A DNA stretch of 64,000 nt, from NCBI GenBank assembly GCA_001660395.1, contig LXWE01000001.1:744001-808000 (forward strand), given 5' to 3'. The stretch's first letter is position 1. Every line of letters starts with the position of its first letter. The position numbers were made by a program, and so were the translations under genes. The notes beneath the pieces were generated by a model, which had not been told where the DNA came from, did not search any database, and worked only from the letters and a program-made list of their open reading frames with translations. Positions 16,512 to 26,365 of this stretch are shown in pieces. Source of the stretch: Alteromonadaceae bacterium XY-R5 (lineage in GTDB: Bacteria; Pseudomonadota; Gammaproteobacteria; Enterobacterales; Alteromonadaceae).

Positions 16512-19250
16512 TTATTTCCCCTGCTTTTTCAGCATCAGGGTAGCTAAGGTTAGCAGCACCGGAATGCTTGCCAGTAACCAGTAAAACTCCACACTCAGCA
16601 CATCCCAGCCCAGCGCTTTAGAAAAAATACCGCGACAAATCACCAGAAAATGCGTCGTTGGGTAAATCATACTCGCCACCGCACTGCCCCCCTCCAACGC
16701 TGCCGTTGGCGAGAACAATCCGGAAAACTGGATGGCCGGGATCAACGTCAGCAAGGTAGTGCCGAAGATAGCGGCAATCTGACTTTGGGTCAGCGCCGAT
16801 GCCAGCAAGCCAAGGGCAGTCGCACAACCCACGTACAAGAATGCAGCCAGGGTTAACAGGCCGATACTGCCTTTAATTGGCACCTCAAATAACCATAACG
16901 ACATAGCCACCAGCAAAGCAAAGTTAACCATCGCCAGTGCCATGTAAGGCAGCTGTTTGGCCAGCAAAAATTCCAGCCGCGTCACGGGCGTGACATACAA
17001 ATTCAGCATCGAGCCCATCTCTTTTTCCCGCACCACCCCAAGCGCTGTCAGCATGGCCGGAATAAACATCAGCAACAGCGGAATAATTGCCGGCACCATC
17101 GCTACCAGACTGCGAACATCCGGGTTGTAGCGAAAACGCTGTTCAATCCCAATACTGCTGCTGGGACTAAAACCTGTCGCGAGTTTGTATTGCTGTTGAA
17201 TAAAGGTCTGATGCATCCCACTCAAATAACCACTGATGGTTTCAGCCCGTTGGGGCATGGCGCCATCGATCCAAACACCGATATCTGGCTGCAAACCGCG
17301 TTGTAAATCACGGCCAAAGCCCGAGGGAATCTCCAGCGCCACACTGATATCGCCACTGCGTAAACGCTTATCCAGCTGTTGATAATCGACAATGTCCGGC
17401 TGCTGCTCAAAGTAGCGAGAGCCGGCAATATTTTCGGTGTAAGTTCGACTGGCCAGGGTTTGATCCCGATCCAGTACTGCAAAGCGCAGGTCTTCCACAT
17501 CTGTGGTAATGCCGTAGCCCATAATCAGCATCAGCAATACCGTCCCACACAAGGCCAGTAGCAGGCGCATAGGATCGCGTTTAAGCTCTAATGCTTCACG
17601 CCAGGCATAACTATAAAAGCGGGCAACACTGAACCTCGCTGTTTTCGACGGTTGCGCCGGTTGCGTTACATGCTGAACAAGGTTCGCCTGCTCAGGCTCA
17701 GCCTCACTGTTATCGTCGGTATCCGCGCTGGCTTGTTGCAGATAGTGAATAAAGGCGCTTTCCAAATCCGTCTGTGCACTTTGTTCAACGAGTCCTTGTG
17801 GGCTATTGGTGGCCAGAATTTCCCCTGCATGCATCAGCGAGATTCGATCACAACGCAGCGCTTCATTCATAAAATGAGTAGAGATAAAGATAGTCACGCC
17901 GTCGTTGCGGGATAGCTCGCCCAGTAACGCCCAAAAGTTATCCCGGGCCACCGGATCCACCCCGGAGGTAGGCTCATCCAAAATCAACATTTCCGGTCGA
18001 TGGATCACTGCCACCGCCAGCGACAAGCGCTGACGAATGCCCAACGGCAGATTGTCGGGCAAGGTGTCTGCCACTTTGTGTAAATCAAAGCGCGTCAGCA
18101 TCTCATCAACCCGCGCAGACAATTCAGGCTCAGGCATATCAAACAACTTGCCATGTAAGCGCAGGTTCTGCCTAACCGTCAGCTCGCTGTATAACGAGAA
18201 GGCCTGAGACATATAGCCCACTTTGCGACGGCTATCTAAATCCTCGGCAGCCACAGGCTGCCCAAATAAAAACGCTTCACCTTCGCTGGCAGGCAACAAG
18301 CCCGTTAGCATTTTCATGGTGGTCGACTTACCGCAACCATTTGAACCGAGAAAGCCAAAAATCTCGCCCTTGCGCACGGTTAAGTTAATGGATTTTACTG
18401 CGGTAAAATCGCCGAAGCGGCAAGTAAGTCCCCGTGCTTCGATGGCGATATCATGCTGTCCCTGCCAGTCTATCGGGGCTATGGTCAGGCTATGATGCTG
18501 ATTACGTTTTTTCGCCGGCAGTAAGCTCACAAACGCGTCTTCCAGGCTATCGCTATTGGTCCGGCTAAGCAGACTTTCTGGCGAACCGGTGGCCAGCACT
18601 TTGCCATCATCCATCGCCACCAAATAATCAAACTGCTGCGCTTCTTCCATATAGGCCGTAGCCACCAGCACACTCATATGTGGGCGACGCGCTCGAATAC
18701 GCTGGATCAATTGCCAAAACTGACGACGGGAAAGAGGATCCACCCCAGTAGTAGGTTCATCTAAAATCAGTAAGTCCGGATCATGAATAAGCGCGCAACA
18801 CAAACCCAGTTTCTGCTTCATTCCCCCCGAGAGCTTGCCGGCAGGCCGATGTAAAAACTTGCCCAACCCAGTGCTATTCAGCACGTCTTTGGCCTGACGC
18901 AATCGCTGGCGTTTTGACAAACCAAACAAGCGTCCAAAGAACTCCACATTCTCCGCCACCGATAAGGTCGGATACAGATTTTTACCCAATCCCTGCGGCA
19001 TATAAGCAATCTTCGGACAGCTATTGCGTCTGTGCGTGGCATTGGCAATATCCCCCTCCAAGACCTGCAAACTGCCCTGCTGTAACTGACGCGCCCCCGC
19101 AATTAATCCGAGCAAGGTAGACTTACCGACACCATCCGGGCCAATTAAGCCCACCATTTTCCCGACGGGTAATGCCAGACTCAGGTTATCCAGCGCAAGT
19201 TGTTTACCGTAGGCGTGGGTCAGTCCCTGACAGGCGACCACAGCGTTCAT
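16512..19250 (-). CDS. rbbA: RbbA-type double ATPase fused to an ABC-2 permease domain
   Basis: 912 residues, the length of E. coli RbbA (YhiH). Domain 1 has Walker [10 protein letters not shown] (37-45), signature LSGGM (140-144) and Walker B ending LILDEP (161-166). Domain 2 has Walker [10 protein letters not shown] (302-310) and Walker B LILDEP (422-427), but its signature is LPLGI instead of LSGGQ. An acidic linker leads to an ABC-2 membrane domain from about residue 550, with a periplasmic loop and five later membrane segments. It starts in a four-base overlap with yhiI. In E. coli the protein was described as ribosome-associated; gene context here fits an exporter. Confidence 0.9.
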   Translation of the reverse strand: MNAVVACQGLTHAYGKQLALDNLSLALPVGKMVGLIGPDGVGKSTLLGLIAGARQLQQGSLQVLEGDIANATHRRNSCPKIAYMPQGLGKNLYPTLSVAENVEFFGRLFGLSKRQRLRQAKDVLNSTGLGKFLHRPAGKLSGGMKQKLGLCCALIHDPDLLILDEPTTGVDPLSRRQFWQLIQRIRARRPHMSVLVATAYMEEAQQFDYLVAMDDGKVLATGSPESLLSRTNSDSLEDAFVSLLPAKKRNQHHSLTIAPIDWQGQHDIAIEARGLTCRFGDFTAVKSINLTVRKGEIFGFLGSNGCGKSTTMKMLTGLLPASEGEAFLFGQPVAAEDLDSRRKVGYMSQAFSLYSELTVRQNLRLHGKLFDMPEPELSARVDEMLTRFDLHKVADTLPDNLPLGIRQRLSLAVAVIHRPEMLILDEPTSGVDPVARDNFWALLGELSRNDGVTIFISTHFMNEALRCDRISLMHAGEILATNSPQGLVEQSAQTDLESAFIHYLQQASADTDDNSEAEPEQANLVQHVTQPAQPSKTARFSVARFYSYAWREALELKRDPMRLLLALCGTVLLMLIMGYGITTDVEDLRFAVLDRDQTLASRTYTENIAGSRYFEQQPDIVDYQQLDKRLRSGDISVALEIPSGFGRDLQRGLQPDIGVWIDGAMPQRAETISGYLSGMHQTFIQQQYKLATGFSPSSSIGIEQRFRYNPDVRSLVAMVPAIIPLLLMFIPAMLTALGVVREKEMGSMLNLYVTPVTRLEFLLAKQLPYMALAMVNFALLVAMSLWLFEVPIKGSIGLLTLAAFLYVGCATALGLLASALTQSQIAAIFGTTLLTLIPAIQFSGLFSPTAALEGGSAVASMIYPTTHFLVICRGIFSKALGWDVLSVEFYWLLASIPVLLTLATLMLKKQGK

Positions 19251-20305
19251 TCAGGCAGCCTGGTTTGCAGCCATTCTGGCCAGACTTCCTGACCTAAACG
19301 TACGTAAATTTTACCTGGCAGGCCTGTTTTCACGTATTGCTGGTACTGGCGCAGTAACGCCGGATCGATTTTCGCTTTCACCTTAAACATCAGCTTCTGG
19401 CGTTCATTGTCTGTTTCTACGGAACGAGGGGTAAACTGTGCCACACTGGCGACATAACTGATACTGGCGGGAATAACAAACTCTTGGGCGGCATCCAGCA
19501 CTATTCTGGCTTCTGCCCCTAAGGCTACCTTGCCGGTTTGCTGCTCCGGCAAAAAGAAATTCATATACACATTTTCTAAATCGACGGTACTGAGCACTGC
19601 ACCGCCACTGGCCACCACTTCACCGGGCTGCACCACCCGATATTGCACCCTTACGTTACGTGGTGCCGTCAATTTGGCATCTTCTAATTCGGCCTGTAGA
19701 CGCACCACAGTGGCCTGATTCGCTGCTATGGCCGATTCGCTTTCCACCACTTTAGACTCGGCAGCAACTATACCTGCATCTACTGCTGCCACCTGCGCTT
19801 TAGCGGCTTCTAGTGCGGCTTTGGCACTTAAGGCATTGGCCTGATCGGTTTCGACATCCTGAGGCGAAGCGAGATTAGATTTCAGTAAAGACTGCGAACG
19901 TTTGTATTTACTTTGGGCCACGTTATACGCCGCCTGACGCTGGGCTACGGTTGCCTCGGCCGCGGTCTTTTGGCTTTGCTGCTCTTTGACGCCTGCCTGG
20001 GCGGTAGCTTTAGCATGCAAACTTTGCTGGACTAAGGCCTGCGCCTGTTCAAGTTGCGCCTGTAGCGTACGGGTATCCAGCTTAGCGACTAAGCCACCTT
20101 GCTGCACATTGTCGCCTTCATCGACAAAAATTTGTTCAACTCTTCCGGCTTGCTTACTGGCGATGACGATTTCGGTCGCCTCAATACGGCCATGTCCCTG
20201 GGCAAATGCGTCTGATAATCCAGGTGGTTGCTGCCACCACCAGACGCCTACTAACAACGCCACGACTAAGAGAGCGGGTACCGCCGCCACTTTCGAGTTA
20301 ACCAT
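19247..20305 (-). CDS. yhiI: HlyD-family membrane fusion protein (YhiI type)
   Basis: 352 residues. An N-terminal membrane anchor (about 5-25) is followed by the half-lipoyl motif [32 protein letters not shown] and a long Ala/Gln-rich coiled coil (about 80-200), then the second lipoyl half and a beta-barrel. This is the periplasmic adaptor for the ABC exporter encoded by rbbA and yhhJ. AAGGA precedes the ATG. It is the first gene of the operon; an FNR/ANR-like box lies 58 bases upstream of the start. Confidence 0.9.
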   Translation of the reverse strand: MVNSKVAAVPALLVVALLVGVWWWQQPPGLSDAFAQGHGRIEATEIVIASKQAGRVEQIFVDEGDNVQQGGLVAKLDTRTLQAQLEQAQALVQQSLHAKATAQAGVKEQQSQKTAAEATVAQRQAAYNVAQSKYKRSQSLLKSNLASPQDVETDQANALSAKAALEAAKAQVAAVDAGIVAAESKVVESESAIAANQATVVRLQAELEDAKLTAPRNVRVQYRVVQPGEVVASGGAVLSTVDLENVYMNFFLPEQQTGKVALGAEARIVLDAAQEFVIPASISYVASVAQFTPRSVETDNERQKLMFKVKAKIDPALLRQYQQYVKTGLPGKIYVRLGQEVWPEWLQTRLPE

Positions 20306-20362
20306 GGAAAAATCCTTGTTTTATAATTATTTATACAATACCGAAACCCTGGTATGCGTACA

Positions 20363-20376
20363 TTGACCTACATCAA
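20363..20376. promoter_or_regulatory. FNR/ANR-type box upstream of yhiI
   Basis: TTGACCTACATCAA matches the FNR/ANR consensus TTGAT-N4-ATCAA at 9 of 10 defined positions and closely resembles the E. coli nirB site. It lies 58 bases before the yhiI start within 20306-20593, a gene-free stretch where I see no other clear signal. Oxygen-dependent control of the efflux operon is a reasonable inference. Confidence 0.45.
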
Positions 20377-20593
20377 CGTCCCTCGTCCAAACACTAAAAA
20401 GGTAAGTTAATTTCACAACAGTACAGGTATTAAGCACATCAGGCAAGATACAAACAAGAATGTAGATAAACTATGTCATAGCCGACAACAGCAGCCAGCA
20501 GACAATAAAATAAGAATAAAACGACAAGAAAAACACGTAACGATATGTGGCTACGCGGTATGTTGGCGCCTGGAAGACGCCTGAGACAGAAAA

Positions 20594-21133
20594 TTAAAAG
20601 CGGGTACCGATACTCAGGGTAAGGTTATCATCTTTTGACCCGTCGAGGTTCGCGATGGCATAGCGCACGCCAACAACCCAGTCGCTGATATTCAGATCAG
20701 ACCCGAGGCCCCATTTCACTCCATTAATGGTAAAACGCGTGGCTAAATCTTCGACTTCTTCTACGCGTTCAAGTCTGGAAGTGCTGTAACCAATCAGGCC
20801 ATAGGCATCGAGATTGATACTGTCGCTCAAAGTAAAGCGCCGTCCCAGCGGCACATTCACGTCAAAGCTGTAATTCTGATTAAATCCAGTGGCTTGCTCC
20901 AGTTCATCCCCACTCGGAAAACGCACCTCGAGTTCACCTGCCACCAGCCAACCATTCGGGTAGATGTCTTTCATCCCAAACAATGCGCCAGCATTGGTAT
21001 TGTCAGTATCGTAAAAGCTCTGCTTGGATAGCGTAGCCATGACATACGCTTCGCTTTTTTCCACCCACCAGTCCTCAGCCAAACTCTGCGCTGAACACAG
21101 GGTCAAGGCGCATATTCCCAACACTCGTAACAT
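20594..21133 (-). CDS. small outer-membrane beta-barrel protein
   Basis: 179 residues. A signal peptide ends at SLA before EDWWVEKSEAYVMA. The mature part has about eight short amphipathic strands (for example YSFDVNVPLGRRFTL, INLDAYGLIGYST, WVVGVRYAIANL) and ends SIGTRF with terminal Phe, as in eight-stranded OmpA/OmpX-like barrels. The family was not recognised by name. It stands alone: 288 bases separate it from yhiI and about 200 from gabT. Function unknown. Confidence 0.62.
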   Translation of the reverse strand: MLRVLGICALTLCSAQSLAEDWWVEKSEAYVMATLSKQSFYDTDNTNAGALFGMKDIYPNGWLVAGELEVRFPSGDELEQATGFNQNYSFDVNVPLGRRFTLSDSINLDAYGLIGYSTSRLERVEEVEDLATRFTINGVKWGLGSDLNISDWVVGVRYAIANLDGSKDDNLTLSIGTRF

Positions 21134-21296
21134 CTTTCATCCTTAATCATTGAGGCTTCCCTAACGCTGAAAAATCGGCTAAGGGCTTGAAGAAAATGCA
21201 AAATGCCATAAGGGAATGTATGACTCAAGGGGTTTAGGTAAATTAAAATACCCACGAGATTTCAGGGGATTTATCAGAAAAGGGATACAGAAATAC

Positions 21297-21323
21297 GCCC
21301 CAGGGACAAGCCTGCCCCGGGGC
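21297..21323 (-). terminator. GC-rich hairpin after gabT
   Basis: GCCCC (21297-21301) and GGGGC (21319-21323) enclose further complementary bases just past the gabT stop. On the minus strand the tail is only mildly T-rich, so the call is tentative. Confidence 0.4.
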
Positions 21324-21335
21324 ATTTATGAGTTA

Positions 21336-22616
21336 TTACGCCAACTGTTTAAACAGAGCGCTGAATTTCTCCAGCCCTTCCTGCAAGTGCGCATCACTGA
21401 TGGTCAGTGGTGGTAAGAAACGGATAACATTACCGTAGAAACCACAAGCGAGCAGGATCAAACCCGCTTCAGCGGCACCCGCAATAATGGCTTTAGTTAA
21501 GTCCATATTGGGTTGGTCGGCATCACCGTTTTGCAGCAGTTCGATAGCGATCATCGCGCCTTTACCACGCACATCGCCAATGATCTGCGGATACGCCTGT
21601 TGTAGGGCTCCTAAATGCTGTTTGAACTGACGTTCAATGTTCTGGGCACTCTCCACCAGTTGCTCTTCGGCAATCACTTCCAGCACCGCCAATGCCGCCG
21701 CACAGCCTAACGGCGAACCGCCGTACGTACCGCCTAAACCGCCTACTGGTGCACTATCCATCACTTCGCTTTTACCTACCACGGCCGCCAGCGGCACACC
21801 ACCAGCAATGCCTTTAGCCATGGTCATCAGATCCGGCTCAACATCGGCGTATTCGCTGCAGAACATACGTCCGGTACGGGCAAATCCTGACTGGATCTCA
21901 TCACAAATCATGACAATACCGTGAGTATCACAGACCTTACGCAATGCCTGTAAAAACGCAGGTGAGGCTTCATAAAAACCACCTTCCCCCTGAATGGGCT
22001 CAATAATAATCGCGGCAACATCCGTTGGCGCAATGGCAACTTTAAACAGGTTGTTGATGGCTTTAAGGCTTTGTTCCTCAGTCACACCGTGCAGCTCATT
22101 CGGGAAGGGAGCATGGTAAATATCCGCTGGAAATGGCCCGAATTTGTCTTTGTACGGGGTGATTTTACCCGTCAGCGCCATGGCTAGATTAGTACGGCCA
22201 TGGAAGCCACCGTTAAAGGCAATCACGCCACGACGCCCTGTGTATGCACGGGCGATCTTAATGGTATTTTCGACCGCTTCTGCGCCGGTAGTGACAAAAA
22301 TGGCTTTCTTCGGGGTATTGCCTGGGGCCAGTTCAGTAATCTTTTCTGCCAATTCAATGGCAGAGCCATAAGGATTGACCATCACACAAGTATGGCTGAA
22401 TTTGGCCATTTGCTCGTTAACAGCTTTGACTACTTTCGGGTGGGCATGGCCGGTGTTACACACGGCAATCCCGGCACCAAAGTCCAGATAGCGATTACCT
22501 TCAACGTCCCATACTTCGGCGTTTTGTGCGCGTTCGACATAGACCGGATACACAGTCCCCTGACCTTGAGCAATCACCGCCGTTTTGCGTTGTTGCCAGC
22601 TTGCATTAGTTGCCAC
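21336..22616 (-). CDS. gabT: 4-aminobutyrate aminotransferase
   Basis: 426 residues, the standard GabT length. TTGAEAVENTIKIARAYTG (109-127), the FHGRT motif, D239 in ICDEIQSGFARTGR and the PLP lysine K268 in MTMAKGIAGGVPLA are present. It transfers the amino group of GABA to 2-oxoglutarate, giving succinate semialdehyde. The start is GTG at 22616, with AGGAGG eight bases upstream lying inside the last codons of gabD. The two genes overlap by 11 bases and are coupled. Together with the polyamine cluster at 0.4-10 kb it closes the putrescine-to-succinate route. Confidence 0.93.
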   Translation of the reverse strand: MATNASWQQRKTAVIAQGQGTVYPVYVERAQNAEVWDVEGNRYLDFGAGIAVCNTGHAHPKVVKAVNEQMAKFSHTCVMVNPYGSAIELAEKITELAPGNTPKKAIFVTTGAEAVENTIKIARAYTGRRGVIAFNGGFHGRTNLAMALTGKITPYKDKFGPFPADIYHAPFPNELHGVTEEQSLKAINNLFKVAIAPTDVAAIIIEPIQGEGGFYEASPAFLQALRKVCDTHGIVMICDEIQSGFARTGRMFCSEYADVEPDLMTMAKGIAGGVPLAAVVGKSEVMDSAPVGGLGGTYGGSPLGCAAALAVLEVIAEEQLVESAQNIERQFKQHLGALQQAYPQIIGDVRGKGAMIAIELLQNGDADQPNMDLTKAIIAGAAEAGLILLACGFYGNVIRFLPPLTISDAHLQEGLEKFSALFKQLA

Positions 22617-24057
22617 GATTGATTCCTCCTAAACAGCGGTATTGCACCGACATGTAATCATCTAACCCATATTTGGATCCTTCCCGACCATAGCCAGATT
22701 GCTTAACGCCACCAAAAGGCGCAGCCGGGTTGGAAATAATGCCTTCGTTAATGCCCACCATGCCAAATTCAAGGGCATCTGCCACACGGTGTACGCGACC
22801 AATGTCGCGGGCATAAAAATAGCTGGCCAGGCCATACTCAGTATCGTTAGCCAGCGCAATGGCTTCGTCTTCAGTAGAGAAACGCACTAGCGTCACCACA
22901 GGGCCAAAGATTTCCTGACTGAAAATATCCATCTCTGAGTTCACGCCAGATAAAATAGTCGGTGGATAAAATGCACCTTGCTGCCAGTCGCCGCCCAGTA
23001 ACACTTGCGCACCCTGCTCGACGGCTGAACTCACCAATTTATGCACATTAGCAGCGGCTTTGTCTGTGATCAGCGGACCAATTTCAACGCCATCCAGTCC
23101 ATGGCCACTGCGCAGAGCTTTAACTTTTTCACTGAGCTTAGCCACAAATTCATCAAACACCCTATCCTGCACCAAAAAGCGGTTGGCACAGACGCAGGTT
23201 TGACCGGCATTACGGAATTTAGACACCATGGCACCTTCAATGGCCGCATCAATATCCGCATCATCAAACACGATAAAGGGTGCATTGCCGCCTAATTCCA
23301 TCGACACCCGTTTCACTGTGTTGGCACAGTCGGCAATCAGAATCCGACCAACGCGGGTCGAGCCGGTAAAGGAAAACTTGGCCACGTCTTTGGATTGGGT
23401 TAGCTCACGCCCTAAGCCTTGAGCATCGGTACCTACCACCACATTCAGCACACCGGCGGGAATGCCTGCCTGATGAGCAAGCTCGGCCATGGCCAGCGCA
23501 GATAACGGCGTTTCAGCTGCCGGACGCACCACAAAGGTACAACCTGCAGCGAGTGCCGCCGCCGCTTTACGGGCAATCATGGCATTAGGGAAGTTCCAGG
23601 GCGTAATCGCGCCGACCACACCGACGGGACGCTTGGTGACCTGAATACGCTGACCACCATTGGCGGCTGGCAGAATATCGCCATCGATACGGCGGGCTTC
23701 TTCAGCAAACCAGTCGATATAGCCAGCCCCATAAGCAATTTCGCCTTTGGCTTCGGCAAGCGGTTTGCCCTGTTCACGGGTGAGTAATTCCGCCAGTGCA
23801 TCCTGATGTTGCATCATCAGGCTGTACCACTTTTTCAAATATTGGCTGCGAGCCGCAGCAGTAAGCCCTGCCCAGGCTGGGAATGCCACTTTTGCGCTGG
23901 CAATGGCCTGACGCATTTGGTCGGTGCTGGCATCTGCCACCAAAGCAATGGGGTCACCATTAGCCTTATCCACGACGGCAAATGACTGGTCGTTTTCCAC
24001 CCATGCACCATCAATGTAGGAAGCATTGCGAATAAGCTTCGTTACCTCGGGGTTCAT
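22606..24057 (-). CDS. gabD: succinate-semialdehyde dehydrogenase
   Basis: 483 residues, full length for GabD. N154 in TPWNFPNAM, the general base E254 in MELGGNAPF and the catalytic C288 in NAGQTCVCANR are all in place. It oxidises succinate semialdehyde to succinate with NAD(P)+. AAGGAAAG lies before the ATG. It is the first gene of gabD-gabT and is transcribed away from a LysR-family gene across a 95-base gap. NADP-dependent GabD is more likely than Sad by length and context, but cofactor choice is not proved. Confidence 0.92.
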   Translation of the reverse strand: MNPEVTKLIRNASYIDGAWVENDQSFAVVDKANGDPIALVADASTDQMRQAIASAKVAFPAWAGLTAAARSQYLKKWYSLMMQHQDALAELLTREQGKPLAEAKGEIAYGAGYIDWFAEEARRIDGDILPAANGGQRIQVTKRPVGVVGAITPWNFPNAMIARKAAAALAAGCTFVVRPAAETPLSALAMAELAHQAGIPAGVLNVVVGTDAQGLGRELTQSKDVAKFSFTGSTRVGRILIADCANTVKRVSMELGGNAPFIVFDDADIDAAIEGAMVSKFRNAGQTCVCANRFLVQDRVFDEFVAKLSEKVKALRSGHGLDGVEIGPLITDKAAANVHKLVSSAVEQGAQVLLGGDWQQGAFYPPTILSGVNSEMDIFSQEIFGPVVTLVRFSTEDEAIALANDTEYGLASYFYARDIGRVHRVADALEFGMVGINEGIISNPAAPFGGVKQSGYGREGSKYGLDDYMSVQYRCLGGINRGN

Positions 24058-24123
24058 ATTCTTTCCTTTCTTTGACCGATAGCCTATTGAAACAGGCGCA
24101 ATAAGTTTATTAAATAGAGAACA

Positions 24124-24140
24124 TTAAACCTTTAGTTTGA
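24124..24140. promoter_or_regulatory. candidate LysR-type operator between gabD and its regulator
   Basis: TTAAAC-CTTTA-GTTTGA is an interrupted dyad (core AAAC-N5-GTTT) that also fits the T-N11-A shape of LysR sites. It overlaps the region just upstream of the LysR start, in the 95-base divergent gap. Confidence 0.4.
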
Positions 24141-24152
24141 AAGTATAAAACA

Positions 24153-25091
24153 ATGAAAATTGCTGGCCGTGCCATTACCGAATATGACCTCAAGCTGCTG
24201 AAAGTGTTTAAATCCGTGGTGGAAAACGGCGGCTTTTCTGCGGCAGAAGACGAGCTTGGATTAACCCGCTCAACCATTAGCGTGCACATGAGCAACCTTG
24301 AAACCCGCATGAAGCTCACCCTGTGTCACCGCGGACGCGGTGGTTTTGTGTTAACCCCTGATGGTCGTCGGGTCTATCAAGCCTGTTTGCCGCTGTTCTC
24401 AGCGCTAGGGGAATTTTCCAATGCGGTATCGCAAATTACCACCGAAATTGCCGGTACACTGGTAGTATTTCACTCCGATGTGTTGGATGACCGACGCCTG
24501 AACCTGCTTGCCGATACCATAGATAAACTCAAACAAAAGGCGCCCGACCTCAGCCTTGCCCTCGACAGTGACCGTATTGAAAATATCGAACAGGCATTAT
24601 TGAATGACAAAGCCCATGTGGGCCTATTTCCGGATTATCGAAAGATGGCGGGACTGCGATATCAATCGGCCCTGAACGAACCGATTTATTTATGCTGCGC
24701 TCAGTCACATCCTTTGAATCAGGTGGATGACGCTGAGATTGACGATGTACTGCTAAAACAATATCCCGCAGTACTGCCAGGTGTAGAAGTCAGCCAGGAA
24801 GGTCGTGAGCAACTGAAAAAGCTGACACCCGGCGCTTACGCCTATCAATTTGATTCACGCAAAGCCCTGATTGCGTCAGGCCGTTACATTGGCTACCTGC
24901 CCCACAATTACATTGCGTCAGAGGCGGATTCAGGTGCCTTTCGGATCCTCAACCCCAACCAGTATTTCTACAATTTCGCCCAGTCGCTGGTGCGCAAACA
25001 CACGCCGGCAGAACCTAAAAAAATCGCTCTATTTATGGAAACACTGCAGACCTGTCTGCAGGACTATCCGGACTTGCATCATAGGTCATGA
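24153..25091 (+). CDS. LysR-family regulator divergent from gabDT
   Basis: 312 residues. A winged helix-turn-helix occupies about 10-68 (LKLLKVFKSVVENGGFSAAE, LTRSTISVHMSNLE), followed by a type-2 periplasmic-binding-fold effector domain. The N-terminal pattern and C-terminus are normal for the family. The shared 95-base promoter region with gabD makes it the likely activator of GABA catabolism, with GABA or succinate semialdehyde as possible effector; this is inference. It is unrelated to the MocR-type GabR. A long-stem hairpin lies 155 bases downstream. Confidence 0.87.
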   Translation: MKIAGRAITEYDLKLLKVFKSVVENGGFSAAEDELGLTRSTISVHMSNLETRMKLTLCHRGRGGFVLTPDGRRVYQACLPLFSALGEFSNAVSQITTEIAGTLVVFHSDVLDDRRLNLLADTIDKLKQKAPDLSLALDSDRIENIEQALLNDKAHVGLFPDYRKMAGLRYQSALNEPIYLCCAQSHPLNQVDDAEIDDVLLKQYPAVLPGVEVSQEGREQLKKLTPGAYAYQFDSRKALIASGRYIGYLPHNYIASEADSGAFRILNPNQYFYNFAQSLVRKHTPAEPKKIALFMETLQTCLQDYPDLHHRS

Positions 25092-25246
25092 ATTCAGGAC
25101 GTTCATCGCAGTATAGAAAATAATCCTATGAGCGGGTTCTCTGCCAGCCGTTATCCTGCCTGACTTACGCTTTTTAGGAAAATATTATTCATAAACAAGC
25201 TATTGATATAAAACATAAAAAGAGTATGTTTTAAAAAACGGTTAAC

Positions 25247-25290
25247 AACTTCCTGGTGTGGTACTGCCTTCTCTGCACCGGGAGGTTTTT
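25247..25290. terminator. long-stem hairpin between convergent genes
   Basis: AACTTCCTGGTG (25247-25258) pairs with CACCGGGAGGTT (25276-25287) over 12 positions including two G-U pairs, with a 17-base loop and T residues after. It can end the LysR transcript and lies eight bases past the end of the convergent DUF4331-like gene. Confidence 0.65.
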
Positions 25291-25297
25291 CCTTCGT

Positions 25298-26338
25298 TTA
25301 TGGTTGCTTTACCCAGGGCGATGCCAGAAACGGATACGTTGGCAAAAATGCCTTATCATTGGTGGTTTTTCGCGGCCACTGCCAACGTTTCACATCAGCA
25401 AAAGATAACTCCCACAATAAACAGTCACCGGTTTGGCAGGTAATCGCTGCGACATCATCGGTTAACTGTCGTCCATTTGGAAAACCTACCGGCATCGCAG
25501 GGTTGTAAATCATCACATCGGCAAATAAATCGTAATCCCGAATCGCAAATAGCGGCGCCAAATACTTCATCAGGATCCCGTCGATCAAGCCTGGGTCATT
25601 GTGACGCTTTGCAATGGCACGAATATGGTGTTTAGGTGCCAGGGTATTGAGAAAATTCAGCCGAGGTTGCATAGTGCGGTTAGAACGGCCGACATGGTCA
25701 ATTTTCTTTTCGCCATCGCGCAGTTCGGCCCACACAATAAAGGCCTGCTGATTAGCGGGTAGCGCACCTTGCGGTAATAAGCTAATAATGGCGATGGCAT
25801 TGGTGCCAAAAAATTTCGGAAAAATAAACGGGTCATCAAATATACCAATGGTATGTTCTACTTTTGCCAGATTGGCAAAACTGCCTGCCGTAGTTAAATC
25901 GTACAAACTCAAATCGGCGTTAAGCTGATAAGACAAGCTGGCATCGGAATGGATCTTCTCAGGTTGATTGACTGTGCCCCCGAATCTAAGCCGCTGTTGC
26001 TCATCAGCAAAGCTTACTGGGGTGGTAAAATCGAAATGGAGTTGGTAGCGCTTACCGACCAGATGATCCAAATGCACCGTGGATGGTAGGGTTTCAGATG
26101 GCGCCCCTGCAGCTTTTAACAGTGGCGGCAAACCTGGGTAAAAGGTCAGGATCACCACTAACTGGTGTTCGCCGGTGGGCGCCTGCCAGGGAAACACAAA
26201 CAGTCCAGCCAGACTTTGTTCAGGATTCTTATTAAATACAGGATCTGCGTGATCTGATGCCCATGCGAGTTTGGCCCAGACAAACAGCAGCAGTCCCAAC
26301 GCCAACACCTGTCTGGCACAGTAATATTTACTTTTCAT
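25298..26338 (-). CDS. DUF4331-like exported protein
   Basis: 346 residues. A signal peptide ends at AWA before SDHADPVFNK. The DHADP start, the GLFVFPW strand, the central ANLAKVEHTIGIFDDPFIF and the C-terminal GFPNGRQLTDDVAAI are the usual landmarks of DUF4331, a family of secreted proteins without a settled function. Family is called by pattern only. It is the last gene of a three-gene minus-strand set with a GMC oxidoreductase and a di-heme lipoprotein, 27 bases after the GMC gene. The Asp/His at the mature N-terminus could bind metal; this is speculation. Confidence 0.7.
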   Translation of the reverse strand: MKSKYYCARQVLALGLLLFVWAKLAWASDHADPVFNKNPEQSLAGLFVFPWQAPTGEHQLVVILTFYPGLPPLLKAAGAPSETLPSTVHLDHLVGKRYQLHFDFTTPVSFADEQQRLRFGGTVNQPEKIHSDASLSYQLNADLSLYDLTTAGSFANLAKVEHTIGIFDDPFIFPKFFGTNAIAIISLLPQGALPANQQAFIVWAELRDGEKKIDHVGRSNRTMQPRLNFLNTLAPKHHIRAIAKRHNDPGLIDGILMKYLAPLFAIRDYDLFADVMIYNPAMPVGFPNGRQLTDDVAAITCQTGDCLLWELSFADVKRWQWPRKTTNDKAFLPTYPFLASPWVKQP

Positions 26339-26365
26339 TGCCCATTCCTTTGTTTACTTACCGCT

